Of a stretch of 58,887 nt of DNA, positions 25,051 through 34,988 are shown piece by piece. The stretch spans positions 1 to 58,887 of the forward strand of contig JAXLYE010000016.1 of NCBI GenBank assembly GCA_046351595.1, in the 5' to 3' direction. The notes below the pieces were generated by a model. It saw only the letters and a list, made by a program, of their open reading frames with translations, ran no database searches and had not been told where the DNA came from. The position numbers and the translations under genes were made by a program. The number at the start of each line of letters is the position of its first letter. Position 1 is the first letter of the stretch. Source of the stretch: JAXLYE01 sp046351595. Its GTDB lineage: Bacteria; Myxococcota_A; Polyangia; Palsa-1104; JAEUJZ01.

Positions 25051-26685
25051 ATGCAGCTCACGGTCTGGACCTACGAAGGGCCGCCGCACGTCGGTGCGAT
25101 GCGGGTCGCGACGGCGATGCAGGGCGTGCACTACGTGCTGCACGCGCCGCAGGGGGACACCTACGCGGACCTCCTGTTCACGATGATCGAGCGGCGCAAG
25201 GAGCGGCCGCCGGTGACCTATACGACGTTCCAGGCGCGCGACCTGGGCAAGGACACCGCGGAGCTGTTCCGGTCTGCGGCGCTCGCGGCGTACGAGCGCT
25301 TCCGGCCGCAGCTTGTGCTGGTCGGCGCGTCGTGCACCGCGGAGCTGATCCAGGACGATCCGGCGGGCCTCGGCATCACGCTGGGGCTGCCGGTGCCGGT
25401 GGTGCCGGTGGAGCTCAACGCCTACCAGCACAAAGAGAACTGGGGCGCGGCCGAGACCTTCTACCGCCTGGTGCGCGCCTGCTCGCCGGCCGCGCAGGCT
25501 GCGGGCCGTGAGCGGGTGAGCGGGCGCGCCCGCACCTGCAACCTGCTCGGACCGACGGCGCTCGGCTTCCGCCACCGCGACGACGTGACCGAGGTGACGC
25601 GGCTGCTGGCGCAGCTCGGCGTGACCGTGAACGTGGTCGCGCCGCTCGGCGCCACGCCCGCGGATCTCGGCCGGCTGCACGAGGCCGACTTCAACGTCGT
25701 GCTCTACCCCGAGATCGCGGACGTGGCCGCGCGCTGGCTGAGCAAGTCCTTCGGTCAGCCCGCGATCAGCACCGTGCCGCTCGGCGTCGGTGCGACGCGC
25801 GAGTTCATCACGCAGGTGGCCGAGCTCACGGGCGCCGATCCGCAACCGCTGCTCGCGAGCGCGGAGGCCCGGCTGCCGTGGTACTCGCGGTCGGTCGACT
25901 CGACCTACCTGACCGGCAAGCGCGTGTTCGTGTTCGGCGACGCCACGCACGCCATCGCGGCGGCGCGCATCGCCACCCAGGAGCTGGGCCTGACCGTGGT
26001 CGGCCTGGGTTCCTACAGCCGCGAGCAGGCGCGCGAGGTCCGCGCCGCCGCCGCGAAGTACGGGGTCGAGGCACTGATCACCGACGATCACCTGCTGGTC
26101 GAGGAGCGCATCGTGGCGCTGCAGCCGGAGCTGGTGCTGGGCACGCAGATGGAGCGCCACATCGCCAAGCGCCTGCGCCTGCCGTGCGCGGTGATCTCGG
26201 CGCCGGTGCACGTGCAGGACTTCCCGGCGCGCTACTCACCGCAGATGGGGTTCGAGGGCGCGAACGTGCTGTTCGACACCTGGGTGCACCCGCTGATGAT
26301 GGGGCTGGAGGAGCACCTGCTGTCGATGTTCCGCGAGGACTTCGAGTTCGCGGACGGCGCCGCGCCCTCGCACCTCGGCGTCCACGCCGCGCCCTCGCCG
26401 GAGCCGGTGAGCGCGCCCGCGGTCGCTGAGCACGTCGCGCCCGAGCTCACGGCCGCCGTCGCGGGCCCAAGCAGCAGCGCGGGCGCAGTCGCAAGCGCGG
26501 GCCCAGCCACCAGCGCGGGCCCAGGCAGCCGCTGGACGCCGGAGGCCGAGAAAGAGCTCAAGAAGATCCCGTTTTTCGTCCGCGGCAAGGCTCGCCGCAA
26601 CACCGAGCGCTTCGCGCAGGACCGCGGCCTCGACTGCATCACCCTGGAGACGCTGTATGACGCCAAAGCGTACTTCCGAAGCTGA
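25051..26685 (+). CDS. bchB: Dark-operative protochlorophyllide reductase subunit BchB
   Basis: NifK-like partner of BchN. The 544-residue protein starts MQLTVWTYEGPPHVGAMRV and has the cysteine motif VGASCTAELIQDDP. It shows the usual two-part structure. A nitrogenase-like body reaches about residue 435, then an Ala/Ser-rich linker (about 435-490), then the small C-terminal domain (WTPEAEKELKKIPFFVRGKA to KAYFRS). That last domain is typical of BchB and DPOR. Its 3' end overlaps the bchH start by 29 bp. Confidence 0.97.
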   Translation: MQLTVWTYEGPPHVGAMRVATAMQGVHYVLHAPQGDTYADLLFTMIERRKERPPVTYTTFQARDLGKDTAELFRSAALAAYERFRPQLVLVGASCTAELIQDDPAGLGITLGLPVPVVPVELNAYQHKENWGAAETFYRLVRACSPAAQAAGRERVSGRARTCNLLGPTALGFRHRDDVTEVTRLLAQLGVTVNVVAPLGATPADLGRLHEADFNVVLYPEIADVAARWLSKSFGQPAISTVPLGVGATREFITQVAELTGADPQPLLASAEARLPWYSRSVDSTYLTGKRVFVFGDATHAIAAARIATQELGLTVVGLGSYSREQAREVRAAAAKYGVEALITDDHLLVEERIVALQPELVLGTQMERHIAKRLRLPCAVISAPVHVQDFPARYSPQMGFEGANVLFDTWVHPLMMGLEEHLLSMFREDFEFADGAAPSHLGVHAAPSPEPVSAPAVAEHVAPELTAAVAGPSSSAGAVASAGPATSAGPGSRWTPEAEKELKKIPFFVRGKARRNTERFAQDRGLDCITLETLYDAKAYFRS

Positions 26686-29600
26686 GTGCACGCCCGTCCG
26701 GCTGGTGATCCTCACGCTGGACAGCCACATCGCCGGAGCGGTCGAGCGCGCCCGCGAGCTTCTGCGCGCGGAGCTGCCGGGGCTCGATCTGCGGCTGCAC
26801 GCCGCGACGCGCTTCTCGGATCCTCGCGCCGTCGAGGCGTGCTGCGCGGACATCGCGCAGGCGGACATCGTCTTCGCGAACATGCTGTTCATCGAGGAGC
26901 ACATCCGCGCCGTGCTGCCCGCGCTGCAGGCGCGCCGCGACTCCTGTGACGCCATGGTCTGCGCGATGTCCGCGGGCGAGGTGATGCGGCAGACGCGCAT
27001 GGGCGGCTTCTGCATGGACGGCTCGACCAAGGGCCCGCTGGCGCTATTGCGCAAGCTGCGCGGCAAGAGCGCCACCAGCGGCAGCGCCAAGGACGGCGGC
27101 GCCGGGCAGATGGCGATGCTGCGCCTCTTGCCGCGGCTGCTGCGCTTCATCCCCGGCAAGGCGCAGGAGCTGCGCACCTACTTCCTGGCGCTCGCGTACT
27201 GGCTGTCCGGATCCAGCGACAACATCGCGGACCTGTGCCGCATGCTGATCAGCCGCTACGCCGACGGCCCGCGCAAGGTCCTGCGCGGTCGGCTCAGCCC
27301 GCAGCCGCCGCGCGAGTACCCCGAGGTGGGCCTCTACCACCCGCGCCTGCCGGCGCGCATGACCGAGTCCGTGGCCAAGCTGCCGGTGCCCGATCCGGTG
27401 CGCGGCACCGTCGGCGTGCTGGTGATGCGCTCGTACGTGCTGGCCGGCGACTCCGCGCACTACGACGCCGTCATCGAGCGGCTGGAGGCGCGCGGCCTGC
27501 GTGTGATCCCGGCCTTCGCCAGCGGCCTGGATGCGCGCCCGGCGATCGAGCGCTTCTTCTTGGACGGCAGCGGCCGCGTGGTCGTGGACGCGGTGCTGTC
27601 GCTCACCGGCTTCTCGCTGGTCGGCGGTCCCGCCTTCAACGACGCCCGCGCCGCCGAGGAGATCCTGGCCCGGCTCGACGTCCCCTACGTCGCCGCGCAG
27701 CCGCTCGAGTTCCAGAGCATCGGCCAGTGGCGCGACTCGCCGAGCGGCCTGTCGCCGCTGGAGTCGACGATCATGGTCGCGATCCCCGAGCTCGATGGCG
27801 CGACCGGGCCGATCGTGTTCGGCGGCCGCGACGCCGGCAGCGAGTCCGAGGTGCCGCGCATGGTCGGCATCGCGGACCGCGTCGAGCAGCTGGCCGCGCG
27901 CGTCGATCGCCTGATCCGCCTGCGCAAGACCGCGCCCGCCGAGCGCAACGTCGCCATCGTCCTGTTCAACTTCCCGCCCAACGGCGGCGCCACCGGCACC
28001 GCGGCGTACCTGTCGGTCTTCGAGTCGCTGCACAACGTGCTCAAGGCGATGAAGCGCGCCGGCTACGACGTCGAGGTGCCGGCCACGGTCGACGACCTGC
28101 GCGCGCGCGTCCTCGAGGGCAACTCGTCGCGCTTCGGCACCGACGCCAACGTCCACGCCCGCATCCCGGTCGACATGCACGTGCGCAGGGAGCGGCACCT
28201 CGCGCAGCTTGAGAAGCAGTGGGGCCCGGCGCCCGGCCGGCAGCAGAGCGACGGATCGTCGCTGTTTATTTTGGGCGCGAAGCTCGGACGCGTCTTCATC
28301 GGCATCCAGCCGAGCTTCGGCTACGAGGGCGATCCGATGCGGCTCCTGTTCGAGTCGGGCTTCGCGCCGACGCACGCCTTCTCGGCGTTCTACCGCTACC
28401 TGCGCGAGGATCTGGCCGCGCACGCGGTGCTGCACTTTGGCACGCACGGCGCGCTCGAGTTCATGCCCGGCAAGCAGATCGGCCTGTCGGAGAGCTGCTG
28501 GCCGGATCGGCTGATCGGCGACCTGCCCAACCTGTATCTGTACGCCGCGAACAACCCGTCCGAGGGCGCGCTGGCGCGGCGGCGCTCGGCGGCGACGCTG
28601 ATCAGCTACCTGACGCCGCCGGTGGCGCAGGCGGGCCTGTATCGCGGCCTGCTGACGCTGCGCGAGTCGATGGATCGGCTGCGGGCGCTGCCGCCGGGTG
28701 ATCCCGAGGCCGAGCGGCTGCTGCCGGTCATCCAGGCGCAGGCGGCGGAGCTCGAGCTCGTGCCCGCGCAGCCGGCTTGGCAGCTGCCCGGTGATCTTGA
28801 GATCCAGAAGCTGGCGCGGGATGTGGCGGAGCTCGAGCAGACCCTGATCCCGTGCGGCCTCCACGTCGTCGGCGAGCCGATGCCGGCGCCGGCGCGGGCC
28901 GAGTACCTGTCGGCGCTCGCCGAGAGCGCGCAGCTCACCGTGCCGCTGCGGCCGGCCATCGACGCGCTGATCGCAGGCGCGGAGGTGAACAAGGCGCTGG
29001 ATAAAGGCGGCCTCGCCGCGGACGAAAAGACCCGCGAGCTGTTCGGCGAGCTCTCGCGCATCAACCGGCTGCTCGCCGAGGACCACGAGCTGCCCGCGCT
29101 GCTGCGCGCGCTCGACGGGCGGTTCGTGCGGCCGGCACCGGGCGGGGATCTGTTGCGCAACCCCGCGGTGCTGCCGACCGGGCGCAACCTGCACGGCTTC
29201 GATCCGTTCGCGATCCCCAGCGCATTCGCGGTGCTCGACGGCGCGCAGCAGGCGGCGCGGCTGCTGGCGCGGCACCTGGCCGAGGGCCACGCGCTGCCCG
29301 AGTCGGTGGCGCTGGTGCTCTGGGGCGCCGACAACCTGAAGTCCGGCGGCGGTCCGATCGGCCAGGCGCTGGCGCTGCTCGGTGCGCGGCCGCGCCTGGA
29401 CAGCTACGGCCGCCTGTGCGGCGCGGATCTCATCCCGCTCGCGGAGCTCGGGCGCCCGCGCATCGACGTGCTGATCACGCTGTCCGGCATCTTCCGCGAT
29501 CTCTTGCCGCTGCAGACCCGCCTGCTCGCCGAGGCTGCGTACCTGGCCGCGAAGGCGGACGAGCCGCTCGAGCAGAACTTCGTCCGCCGCCACGCGCTCG

Positions 29601-30373
29601 CGCACCAGGCCGCGCTCGGGGTGGACCTGGAGACCGCGGCGCTGCGCGTGTTCAGCAACGGCGACGGCGCGTACGGCGCCAACGTCAACCAGCTGATCGA
29701 CAGCTCCGCGTGGCAGCAGGAAGACGAGCTCGCAGAGACGTACTGCAAGCGCAAGTGCTTCGCCTACGGCCGCAACGGCAACCCGGTGCGGCAGGAGGAG
29801 CTGCTCAAGACGCTCCTGGCCAGCGTGCAGCTGGCCTACCAGAACCTGGAGTCGGTGGAGCTCGGCGTCACCACCGTCGATCACTACTTCGACACGCTGG
29901 GCGGCATCGGGCGCGCGGCGCGCCGGGCCAGCGGCACCGAGCTGCCCGTGTACATCGGCGACCAGACGCAGGGCGAGGGCCGGGTGCGCACGCTCAGCGA
30001 GCAGGTCTCGCTGGAGAGCCGCACGCGCTCGCTCAACCCGCGCTGGGCCGAGGAGATGCTGAAGCACGGGGCCGAGGGCGTGCGCCAGATCGAGGCGCAG
30101 GTGACGAACACGCTGGGCTGGTCCGCCACCACCGGCCAGGTCGAGCCGTGGGTGTACCGCGAGCTGACGCAGACCTATGTCCTGGATCCGGCGATGCGCG
30201 AGCGCCTGGCGCGCCTGAACCCCAGGGCCTCGCTGCGGCTGTGCAACCGCCTGATCGAGGCGACGGAGCGCAGCTACTGGCAGCCGGATGAAGAGATGCT
30301 GCGCGCGCTGCGCCAGGCGGGCGAAGAGCTCGAAGACAACCTTGAGGGCCTGGGCTCGCGCGCAGCGGCCTGA
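26657..30373 (+). CDS. bchH: Magnesium chelatase catalytic subunit BchH
   Basis: The porphyrin-binding CobN-type subunit of Mg-chelatase. The 1238-residue protein begins PVRLVILTLDSHIAGAVERA. It contains the CobN/BchH landmarks NVAIVLFNFPPNGGATGTAA, HFGTHGALEFMPGKQIGLSE and FSNGDGAYGANVNQLIDSS, and reaches the C-terminus with the pattern RRASGTELPVYIGDQTQGEG. Length fits BchH (about 1200-1250). The ATG lies inside the end of bchB. BchI and BchD are 20 kb away in the first operon, so the three subunits are split over two promoters with the same kind of operator. Confidence 0.97.
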   Translation: MTPKRTSEAECTPVRLVILTLDSHIAGAVERARELLRAELPGLDLRLHAATRFSDPRAVEACCADIAQADIVFANMLFIEEHIRAVLPALQARRDSCDAMVCAMSAGEVMRQTRMGGFCMDGSTKGPLALLRKLRGKSATSGSAKDGGAGQMAMLRLLPRLLRFIPGKAQELRTYFLALAYWLSGSSDNIADLCRMLISRYADGPRKVLRGRLSPQPPREYPEVGLYHPRLPARMTESVAKLPVPDPVRGTVGVLVMRSYVLAGDSAHYDAVIERLEARGLRVIPAFASGLDARPAIERFFLDGSGRVVVDAVLSLTGFSLVGGPAFNDARAAEEILARLDVPYVAAQPLEFQSIGQWRDSPSGLSPLESTIMVAIPELDGATGPIVFGGRDAGSESEVPRMVGIADRVEQLAARVDRLIRLRKTAPAERNVAIVLFNFPPNGGATGTAAYLSVFESLHNVLKAMKRAGYDVEVPATVDDLRARVLEGNSSRFGTDANVHARIPVDMHVRRERHLAQLEKQWGPAPGRQQSDGSSLFILGAKLGRVFIGIQPSFGYEGDPMRLLFESGFAPTHAFSAFYRYLREDLAAHAVLHFGTHGALEFMPGKQIGLSESCWPDRLIGDLPNLYLYAANNPSEGALARRRSAATLISYLTPPVAQAGLYRGLLTLRESMDRLRALPPGDPEAERLLPVIQAQAAELELVPAQPAWQLPGDLEIQKLARDVAELEQTLIPCGLHVVGEPMPAPARAEYLSALAESAQLTVPLRPAIDALIAGAEVNKALDKGGLAADEKTRELFGELSRINRLLAEDHELPALLRALDGRFVRPAPGGDLLRNPAVLPTGRNLHGFDPFAIPSAFAVLDGAQQAARLLARHLAEGHALPESVALVLWGADNLKSGGGPIGQALALLGARPRLDSYGRLCGADLIPLAELGRPRIDVLITLSGIFRDLLPLQTRLLAEAAYLAAKADEPLEQNFVRRHALAHQAALGVDLETAALRVFSNGDGAYGANVNQLIDSSAWQQEDELAETYCKRKCFAYGRNGNPVRQEELLKTLLASVQLAYQNLESVELGVTTVDHYFDTLGGIGRAARRASGTELPVYIGDQTQGEGRVRTLSEQVSLESRTRSLNPRWAEEMLKHGAEGVRQIEAQVTNTLGWSATTGQVEPWVYRELTQTYVLDPAMRERLARLNPRASLRLCNRLIEATERSYWQPDEEMLRALRQAGEELEDNLEGLGSRAAA

Positions 30374-30403
30374 GATGCAGCACCAGGGAGGGCAGAGGCA
30401 CAC

Positions 30404-31306
30404 ATGACTGAGCTCATCCAGATCTCCGGACGCAGCCGCATCGCAGCGGGCGATGGCGAGGGCAGCGTGCAGTACCACGCCGGCGCGGCGACGATCACGG
30501 GCGCCAAGGTGTTCGCGGTCTACGGCAAGGGCGGCATCGGCAAGAGCACGACCTCGTCCAACCTCTCGGTCGCGTTCTCGAAGCTGGGCAAGCGCGTGCT
30601 GCAGATCGGCTGCGATCCCAAGCACGACTCCACCTTCACGCTGACCAAGAAGCTGCAGCCCACGGTGATCGACGTGCTCGAGTCGGTCGAGTTCCACCCC
30701 GAGGAGCTGCGGCCCGAGGACTTCGTGTTCGAGGGCTACGGCGGCGTGATGTGCGTCGAGGCCGGCGGCCCGCCCGCGGGCACCGGCTGCGGCGGCTACG
30801 TGGTCGGCCAGACCGTGAAGCTCCTGAAAGAGCACCACCTGCTCGAGGACACGGACGTGGTGATCTTCGACGTGCTCGGCGACGTGGTGTGCGGCGGCTT
30901 CGCGGCGCCGCTGCAGCACGCGCAGCGCGCGCTCATCGTCACCGCCAACGACTTCGACTCGATCTTCGCGATGAACCGCATCATCGCGGCGATCCAGGCC
31001 AAGTCGAAGAACTACGCGGTGCGCCTGGGCGGCGTCATCGCCAACCGCAGCGCCAGCACCGACCAGATCGATCGCTTCAACGAGCACACGGGCCTGCAGA
31101 AGCTCGCGCACTTCCCGGACCTCGACGTCATCCGCCGCAGCCGCTTGAAGAAGTCGACCCTGTTCGAGATGGAGCCCTCGCCCGAGCTGGAAGCGGTGCA
31201 GCAGGAGTACCTGCAGCTCGCGGCCCGGCTGTGGGTCGGCACCGAGCCGCTCGCGGGCCAGGCGATGAAGGACCGCGAGCTGTTCGACTTCCTGGGGTAT
31301 GAGTGA
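30404..31306 (+). CDS. bchL: Dark-operative protochlorophyllide reductase iron protein BchL
   Basis: NifH-like ATPase that passes electrons to BchNB. The 300-residue protein has the P-loop GKGGIGKSTTSSNL (about residues 42-55). The [4Fe-4S] cysteines are at 129 (AGTGCGGYVV) and 163 (GDVVCGGFAA), with IGCDPKHDSTFTLTKKLQPT as expected for BchL and not BchX. AGGGAGGG precedes the ATG. The stop overlaps bchM. Confidence 0.97.
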   Translation: MTELIQISGRSRIAAGDGEGSVQYHAGAATITGAKVFAVYGKGGIGKSTTSSNLSVAFSKLGKRVLQIGCDPKHDSTFTLTKKLQPTVIDVLESVEFHPEELRPEDFVFEGYGGVMCVEAGGPPAGTGCGGYVVGQTVKLLKEHHLLEDTDVVIFDVLGDVVCGGFAAPLQHAQRALIVTANDFDSIFAMNRIIAAIQAKSKNYAVRLGGVIANRSASTDQIDRFNEHTGLQKLAHFPDLDVIRRSRLKKSTLFEMEPSPELEAVQQEYLQLAARLWVGTEPLAGQAMKDRELFDFLGYE

Positions 31307-32013
31307 TGGAGACCTCGTCCTACAAGCTCACGCGCAGCCAGCTCGAGGAGTACTTCGATCGCACCGCGGTCGAGGCGTGGATGAAGCTGACCTCAGACCG
31401 ACCGGTCGGTCGCATCCGCGCCACCGTGCGCGCCGGGCGCGACCTCATGCGGCAGACGCTGCTCGGCTACCTGCCCGAGGATCTGCGCGGACAGCGCGTG
31501 CTCGATGCCGGCTGCGGCACCGGCGCGCTCGCGGTGGAGCTGGCGCGGCGCGGCGCGCACGTCGTCGCGATCGATCTGTCGCCGACGCTGGTGAACCTGG
31601 CCCGCGAGCGCACACCCGAGCAGCTCGGCCAAGGTCGCATCGAGTTCCGGGTCAGCGACATGCTCGACCCCGCGCTCGGGCACTTCGACTATGTCGCGGC
31701 GATGGACTCGGTGATCCACTACCGCGCCGAGGACATGGCCGAGATGATCGCGCGCCTGTGCTCGCGCGCCAGCCGCGGCATGGTCTTCACCTTCGCGCCG
31801 CGCACGCCGCTCTTGTCCGTGATGCACGCGGTGGGCAAGGCCTTCCCGCGCGGCAGCCGCGCCCCCGCCATCGAGCCGATCAGCGAGCGCTCGCTGCGCG
31901 CCCGGCTCGGTGAGCACGCGCTGCTCAAGCAGAGCGGCGCCCGCATCGGCCGCACCGAGCGCATCGACAGCGCCTTCTATATCTCGCAGGCGATGGAGCT
32001 CGTGCGGCCATGA
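31303..32013 (+). CDS. bchM: Mg-protoporphyrin IX O-methyltransferase BchM
   Basis: Transfers methyl from S-adenosylmethionine to the C13 propionate of Mg-protoporphyrin IX. The 236-residue protein has SAM motif I VLDAGCGTGALAVELARRG at about residues 65-83 and motif VVAIDLSPTLVNLARER behind it. EYFDRTAVEAWMKLTSDRPV near the N-terminus is typical of BchM. ATGATG at the start allows either first or second Met; the first overlaps the bchL stop. Confidence 0.95.
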   Translation: MMETSSYKLTRSQLEEYFDRTAVEAWMKLTSDRPVGRIRATVRAGRDLMRQTLLGYLPEDLRGQRVLDAGCGTGALAVELARRGAHVVAIDLSPTLVNLARERTPEQLGQGRIEFRVSDMLDPALGHFDYVAAMDSVIHYRAEDMAEMIARLCSRASRGMVFTFAPRTPLLSVMHAVGKAFPRGSRAPAIEPISERSLRARLGEHALLKQSGARIGRTERIDSAFYISQAMELVRP

Positions 32014-33437
32014 AGCGACTGCGCAGCGCGGCGGATCTGTGGCGCAAGCTCGGCCCGGGCCTGCTGCCGTTCGCCGACGCGGCCACGCCCGAGCTGCCGC
32101 TCTCGCGGCTTTTGCGCCTGGCGCTGTTCCAGGTCTCGGTCGGCCTCGCGCTGGTGCTGCTCAACGGCACGCTCAACCGCGTGATGATCGTCGAGCTCGG
32201 GATCCCGGCCTGGCTGGTGTCGGTGATGGCGGCGCTGCCGATCCTGGCGGCGCCGTTCCGCGCGCTCATCGGCTTCCGCTCGGACAACCACCGCTCCGTG
32301 CTCGGCTGGCGGCGCGTCCCGTACATCTGGATGGGCACGCTGATCCAGTTCGGCGGGCTGGCCATCCTGCCCTTCGCGCTGCTGGTCCTGTCGGGCCGCG
32401 GCACCTACGCGCCGCGCCTGGTCGGCGAGCTGGCGGCGGGCCTGTCGTTCCTGATGATCGGCGTGGGCCTGCACACCTGCCAGACCGCGGGCGTGGCGCT
32501 GGCCACCGACCTTGCGCCGCCGGCCGCGCGCCCGCGTGTGGTCGCGCTGCTTTACGTGATGCTGCTGCTCGGCATGGTCGGCGCGTCGCTGTCGTTCGGC
32601 GCGCTGCTGCGCGGCTTCGACTACATCAAGCTGATCAAGATCGTGCAGGGCGGGGCCCTGGTCACGATGGTGCTAAACCTCATCGCGCTGTGGAAGCAGG
32701 AGGGTCGCAGCACCCGCGCCGCCGAGCCGAGCGAGCAGCCCGCGTCCTTCACGGAGTCCCTGCGCGCCTTCCTGTCCGGCGGTGAGGCCAGCCGCCTCCT
32801 CGTCGCGGTGGGCCTGGGCGGCGCCGGCTTCAACATGCAGGACATCCTGCTCGAGCCCTACGGCGGCGAGATCCTCAAGCTCTCGGTCTCGGCCACCACC
32901 TCGCTGACCGCGCTGATGGCCGGCGGCACGCTGCTCGGGCTGTTCCTCGCCGCGCGCTGGCTGTCGGCCGGGCGCTGCCCCAACCAGCTCGCGGCGCTGG
33001 GCTCGCTCATCGGCATCGCCGGCTTCTCGGCCGTCATCTTCTCGGCGCCGCTCGGCGCGCTGCGGCTGTTCTGGCTCGGCACGCTGTGCATCGGCTTCGG
33101 CGGCGGCTGGTTCTCGGTCGGCACGCTGACCGCGGCCATGTCGCTGTCCGAGCGCGGCCAGAGCGGCCTGGCCATCGGCGCCTGGGGCGCGGTCCAGGCC
33201 ACGGTCGCAGGCGGCGGCATCGCAATCGGCGGCGCCCTGCGCGACGTGCTCTCCGGCCTCGCGGTGCGCGGCGCCCTGGGGCCTGGCCTCCGCTCCGCCG
33301 CCGTCGGCTATAGCTTCGTGTACCACCTGGAGATCGCCCTTTTGTTCGGAACCTTGGTCGCCATCGGCCCGCTGGTCCGGGTCGGTGAGCGGAGCAGCCA
33401 CCCCGCTCGACTCGGCCTCGCCGAGATGCCCAACTGA
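32010..33437 (+). CDS. lhaA: LhaA/PucC-family light-harvesting assembly protein
   Basis: A 475-residue, 12-segment MFS-type protein between bchM and puhA, the position of lhaA (orf477) in purple bacteria, where it is needed for LH1 assembly. Landmarks are LNGTLNRVMIVELGIPAWLV, FRALIGFRSDNHRSVLGWRR, YIWMGTLIQFGGLAI and NMQDILLEPYGGEILKLSVS. ATG overlaps bchM (ATGA). It is a paralogue of the protein at 1334. Confidence 0.93.
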   Translation: MKRLRSAADLWRKLGPGLLPFADAATPELPLSRLLRLALFQVSVGLALVLLNGTLNRVMIVELGIPAWLVSVMAALPILAAPFRALIGFRSDNHRSVLGWRRVPYIWMGTLIQFGGLAILPFALLVLSGRGTYAPRLVGELAAGLSFLMIGVGLHTCQTAGVALATDLAPPAARPRVVALLYVMLLLGMVGASLSFGALLRGFDYIKLIKIVQGGALVTMVLNLIALWKQEGRSTRAAEPSEQPASFTESLRAFLSGGEASRLLVAVGLGGAGFNMQDILLEPYGGEILKLSVSATTSLTALMAGGTLLGLFLAARWLSAGRCPNQLAALGSLIGIAGFSAVIFSAPLGALRLFWLGTLCIGFGGGWFSVGTLTAAMSLSERGQSGLAIGAWGAVQATVAGGGIAIGGALRDVLSGLAVRGALGPGLRSAAVGYSFVYHLEIALLFGTLVAIGPLVRVGERSSHPARLGLAEMPN

Positions 33438-33472
33438 GCCGCGATCTGCCCGGCTTCTTAAGAGGAGTTCCC

Positions 33473-34243
33473 ATGTCCGTCGCGCTCACCGAATCGATCG
33501 ATGTCGCTCAGGTCGCCCTCTACGTCTTCTGGCTCTTCTTCTTCGGCCTGCTGTTCTGGCTGCGCCGTGAGGATCGCCGCGAGGGCTACCCCCTCGAGAG
33601 CGACGCCGCCGGCCGGCCGCTCGCGGTCAGCCCGGTGCTGATCCCGCCGCCCAAAACCTTCCTCTTGCCGCACGGCGGCGAGGTGCAGGCGCCGCGTTTC
33701 GACCGCGATGAGCGCGAAGTCCTGGCGCAGCGCCGCGGCGGCTCGGGCGTGCCGCTGTCCCCCGTCGGCGACCCCATGCTCGCGGGCGTCGGTCCGGCGG
33801 CGTTCGCGCTGCGCGCGGACGAGCCCGAGCTCACGCGTGAGGGACACGAGGCCATCGTCCCGATGCGCGTGGCCACGGATTATGCCGTGAGCGCCGGGCC
33901 CGATCCGCGCGGCTGGAAGGTGGTCGCGGCCGACGGCAAGGTCGCGGGCGTGGTCCGCGACCTGTGGGTCGATCGCGCCGACGTCATGGTGCGCTACGTC
34001 GAGGTCGAGCTCACCGACACCAGCGGCGGCTCCGAGCACCGGCTGCTGCCGATCACCATGCTGCGCCTCTTGCGCGAGCCGAAGAAGGTCGAGGTGGCGT
34101 CGGTGCGCTCCGAGCACTTCAACAGCGTGCCGACGCTCAAGAACCCCGACCGCGTCACACTGCTTGAGGAAGAGCAGATCTGCGCGTTCTACGCCGGCGG
34201 GCGCCTGTACGCCGAGCCGAAGCGCCTGGGGCCGGTGCTGTGA
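33473..34243 (+). CDS. puhA: Reaction centre H subunit PuhA
   Basis: Single-span subunit capping the cytoplasmic face of the reaction centre and conducting protons to QB. The 256-residue protein has an N-terminal periplasmic and membrane part (VALYVFWLFFFGLLFWLRRE), the link DRREGYPLESD and the PRC-barrel cytoplasmic domain (GWKVVAADGKVAGVVRDLWVD, YVEVEL). It ends FYAGGRLYAEPKRLGPVL. AAGAGGAG lies upstream of the ATG. The stop overlaps puhB (GTGA). Confidence 0.96.
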   Translation: MSVALTESIDVAQVALYVFWLFFFGLLFWLRREDRREGYPLESDAAGRPLAVSPVLIPPPKTFLLPHGGEVQAPRFDRDEREVLAQRRGGSGVPLSPVGDPMLAGVGPAAFALRADEPELTREGHEAIVPMRVATDYAVSAGPDPRGWKVVAADGKVAGVVRDLWVDRADVMVRYVEVELTDTSGGSEHRLLPITMLRLLREPKKVEVASVRSEHFNSVPTLKNPDRVTLLEEEQICAFYAGGRLYAEPKRLGPVL

Positions 34244-34956
34244 GCTCCGAGATCGACATCGAGCCGATCCCGGGGCTGCCGCACACGCTGCCGCCGGGGG
34301 AGCACATCCTGTGGCAAGGCAGGCCGCAGTGGCGGGGCCTCTTGCGCCACACCTTCCACGTCCGCTGGCTGGTGGCGTACTTCAGCGTCCTGTCTGCGAT
34401 CCGCGGTGTGGTCGCGCTGCAGCACGGCTCAAGCGCGGCGAGCGCGGTGCTCGCGAGCGCCGCGGTGCTGCCGCTGGCGGCGCTGTGCATCGCCGTGCTG
34501 GCCCTCATCGCCTGGCTGAACGCCCGCGCCACCGTCTACACGATCACCACAAAGCGCGTGGTCATGCGCTTCGGCGTCGCCTTCCCCATGACCTTCAACC
34601 TGCCGTATAAGCGCCTGGCCGCGGCGAGCGTGAACCTGATCGGCGGCGGCGGCGACATCGCGCTGCAGCTGCTGCCGCCGGATCGGATCGCGTGGCTGCA
34701 CCTGTGGCCGCACGCCAGGCCGTGGCGCTTTGCGCGGGCCCAGCCGATGCTGCGCGCGCTGCCGGATGCGACACGGGTCGCGGAGCTGCTCGCCGAGGCG
34801 GTGCGCAGCTGGTCCCTCACCGACGGCACGCCGATCTTCGTCGCGAGCGGCGCCGCGGCGGAAGAGGAGGCGCAGCCGGCCTCCGACAGCCTGCCGAGCC
34901 GTGCGCCGGAAACCTTCGTCCTCGACCGCGCGCTTCCGGCCGAGGTCGCGCGCTAG
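34240..34956 (+). CDS. puhB: Photosynthetic complex assembly protein PuhB
   Basis: PH-domain-like membrane protein that helps assemble the reaction centre and LH1. The 238-residue protein opens IEPIPGLPHTLPPGEHILWQ, typical of PuhB. Two to three hydrophobic segments follow, then the conserved TVYTITTKRVVMRFGVAFPM and FNLPYKRLAAASVNL. GTG start overlapping puhA. Followed 32 bp later by puhC. Confidence 0.92.
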   Translation: MSSEIDIEPIPGLPHTLPPGEHILWQGRPQWRGLLRHTFHVRWLVAYFSVLSAIRGVVALQHGSSAASAVLASAAVLPLAALCIAVLALIAWLNARATVYTITTKRVVMRFGVAFPMTFNLPYKRLAAASVNLIGGGGDIALQLLPPDRIAWLHLWPHARPWRFARAQPMLRALPDATRVAELLAEAVRSWSLTDGTPIFVASGAAAEEEAQPASDSLPSRAPETFVLDRALPAEVAR

Positions 34957-34988
34957 GGCGCTGTCGCCGCCGACAAGGAGAGCACGAC

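Noticed and set aside
27044..31111. A 1355-residue open frame antisense to bchH and bchL
   Set aside because: It is Arg/Ala/His/Gln-rich without any fold or motif and is a by-product of high GC; the sense strand encodes clearly conserved BchH and BchL.
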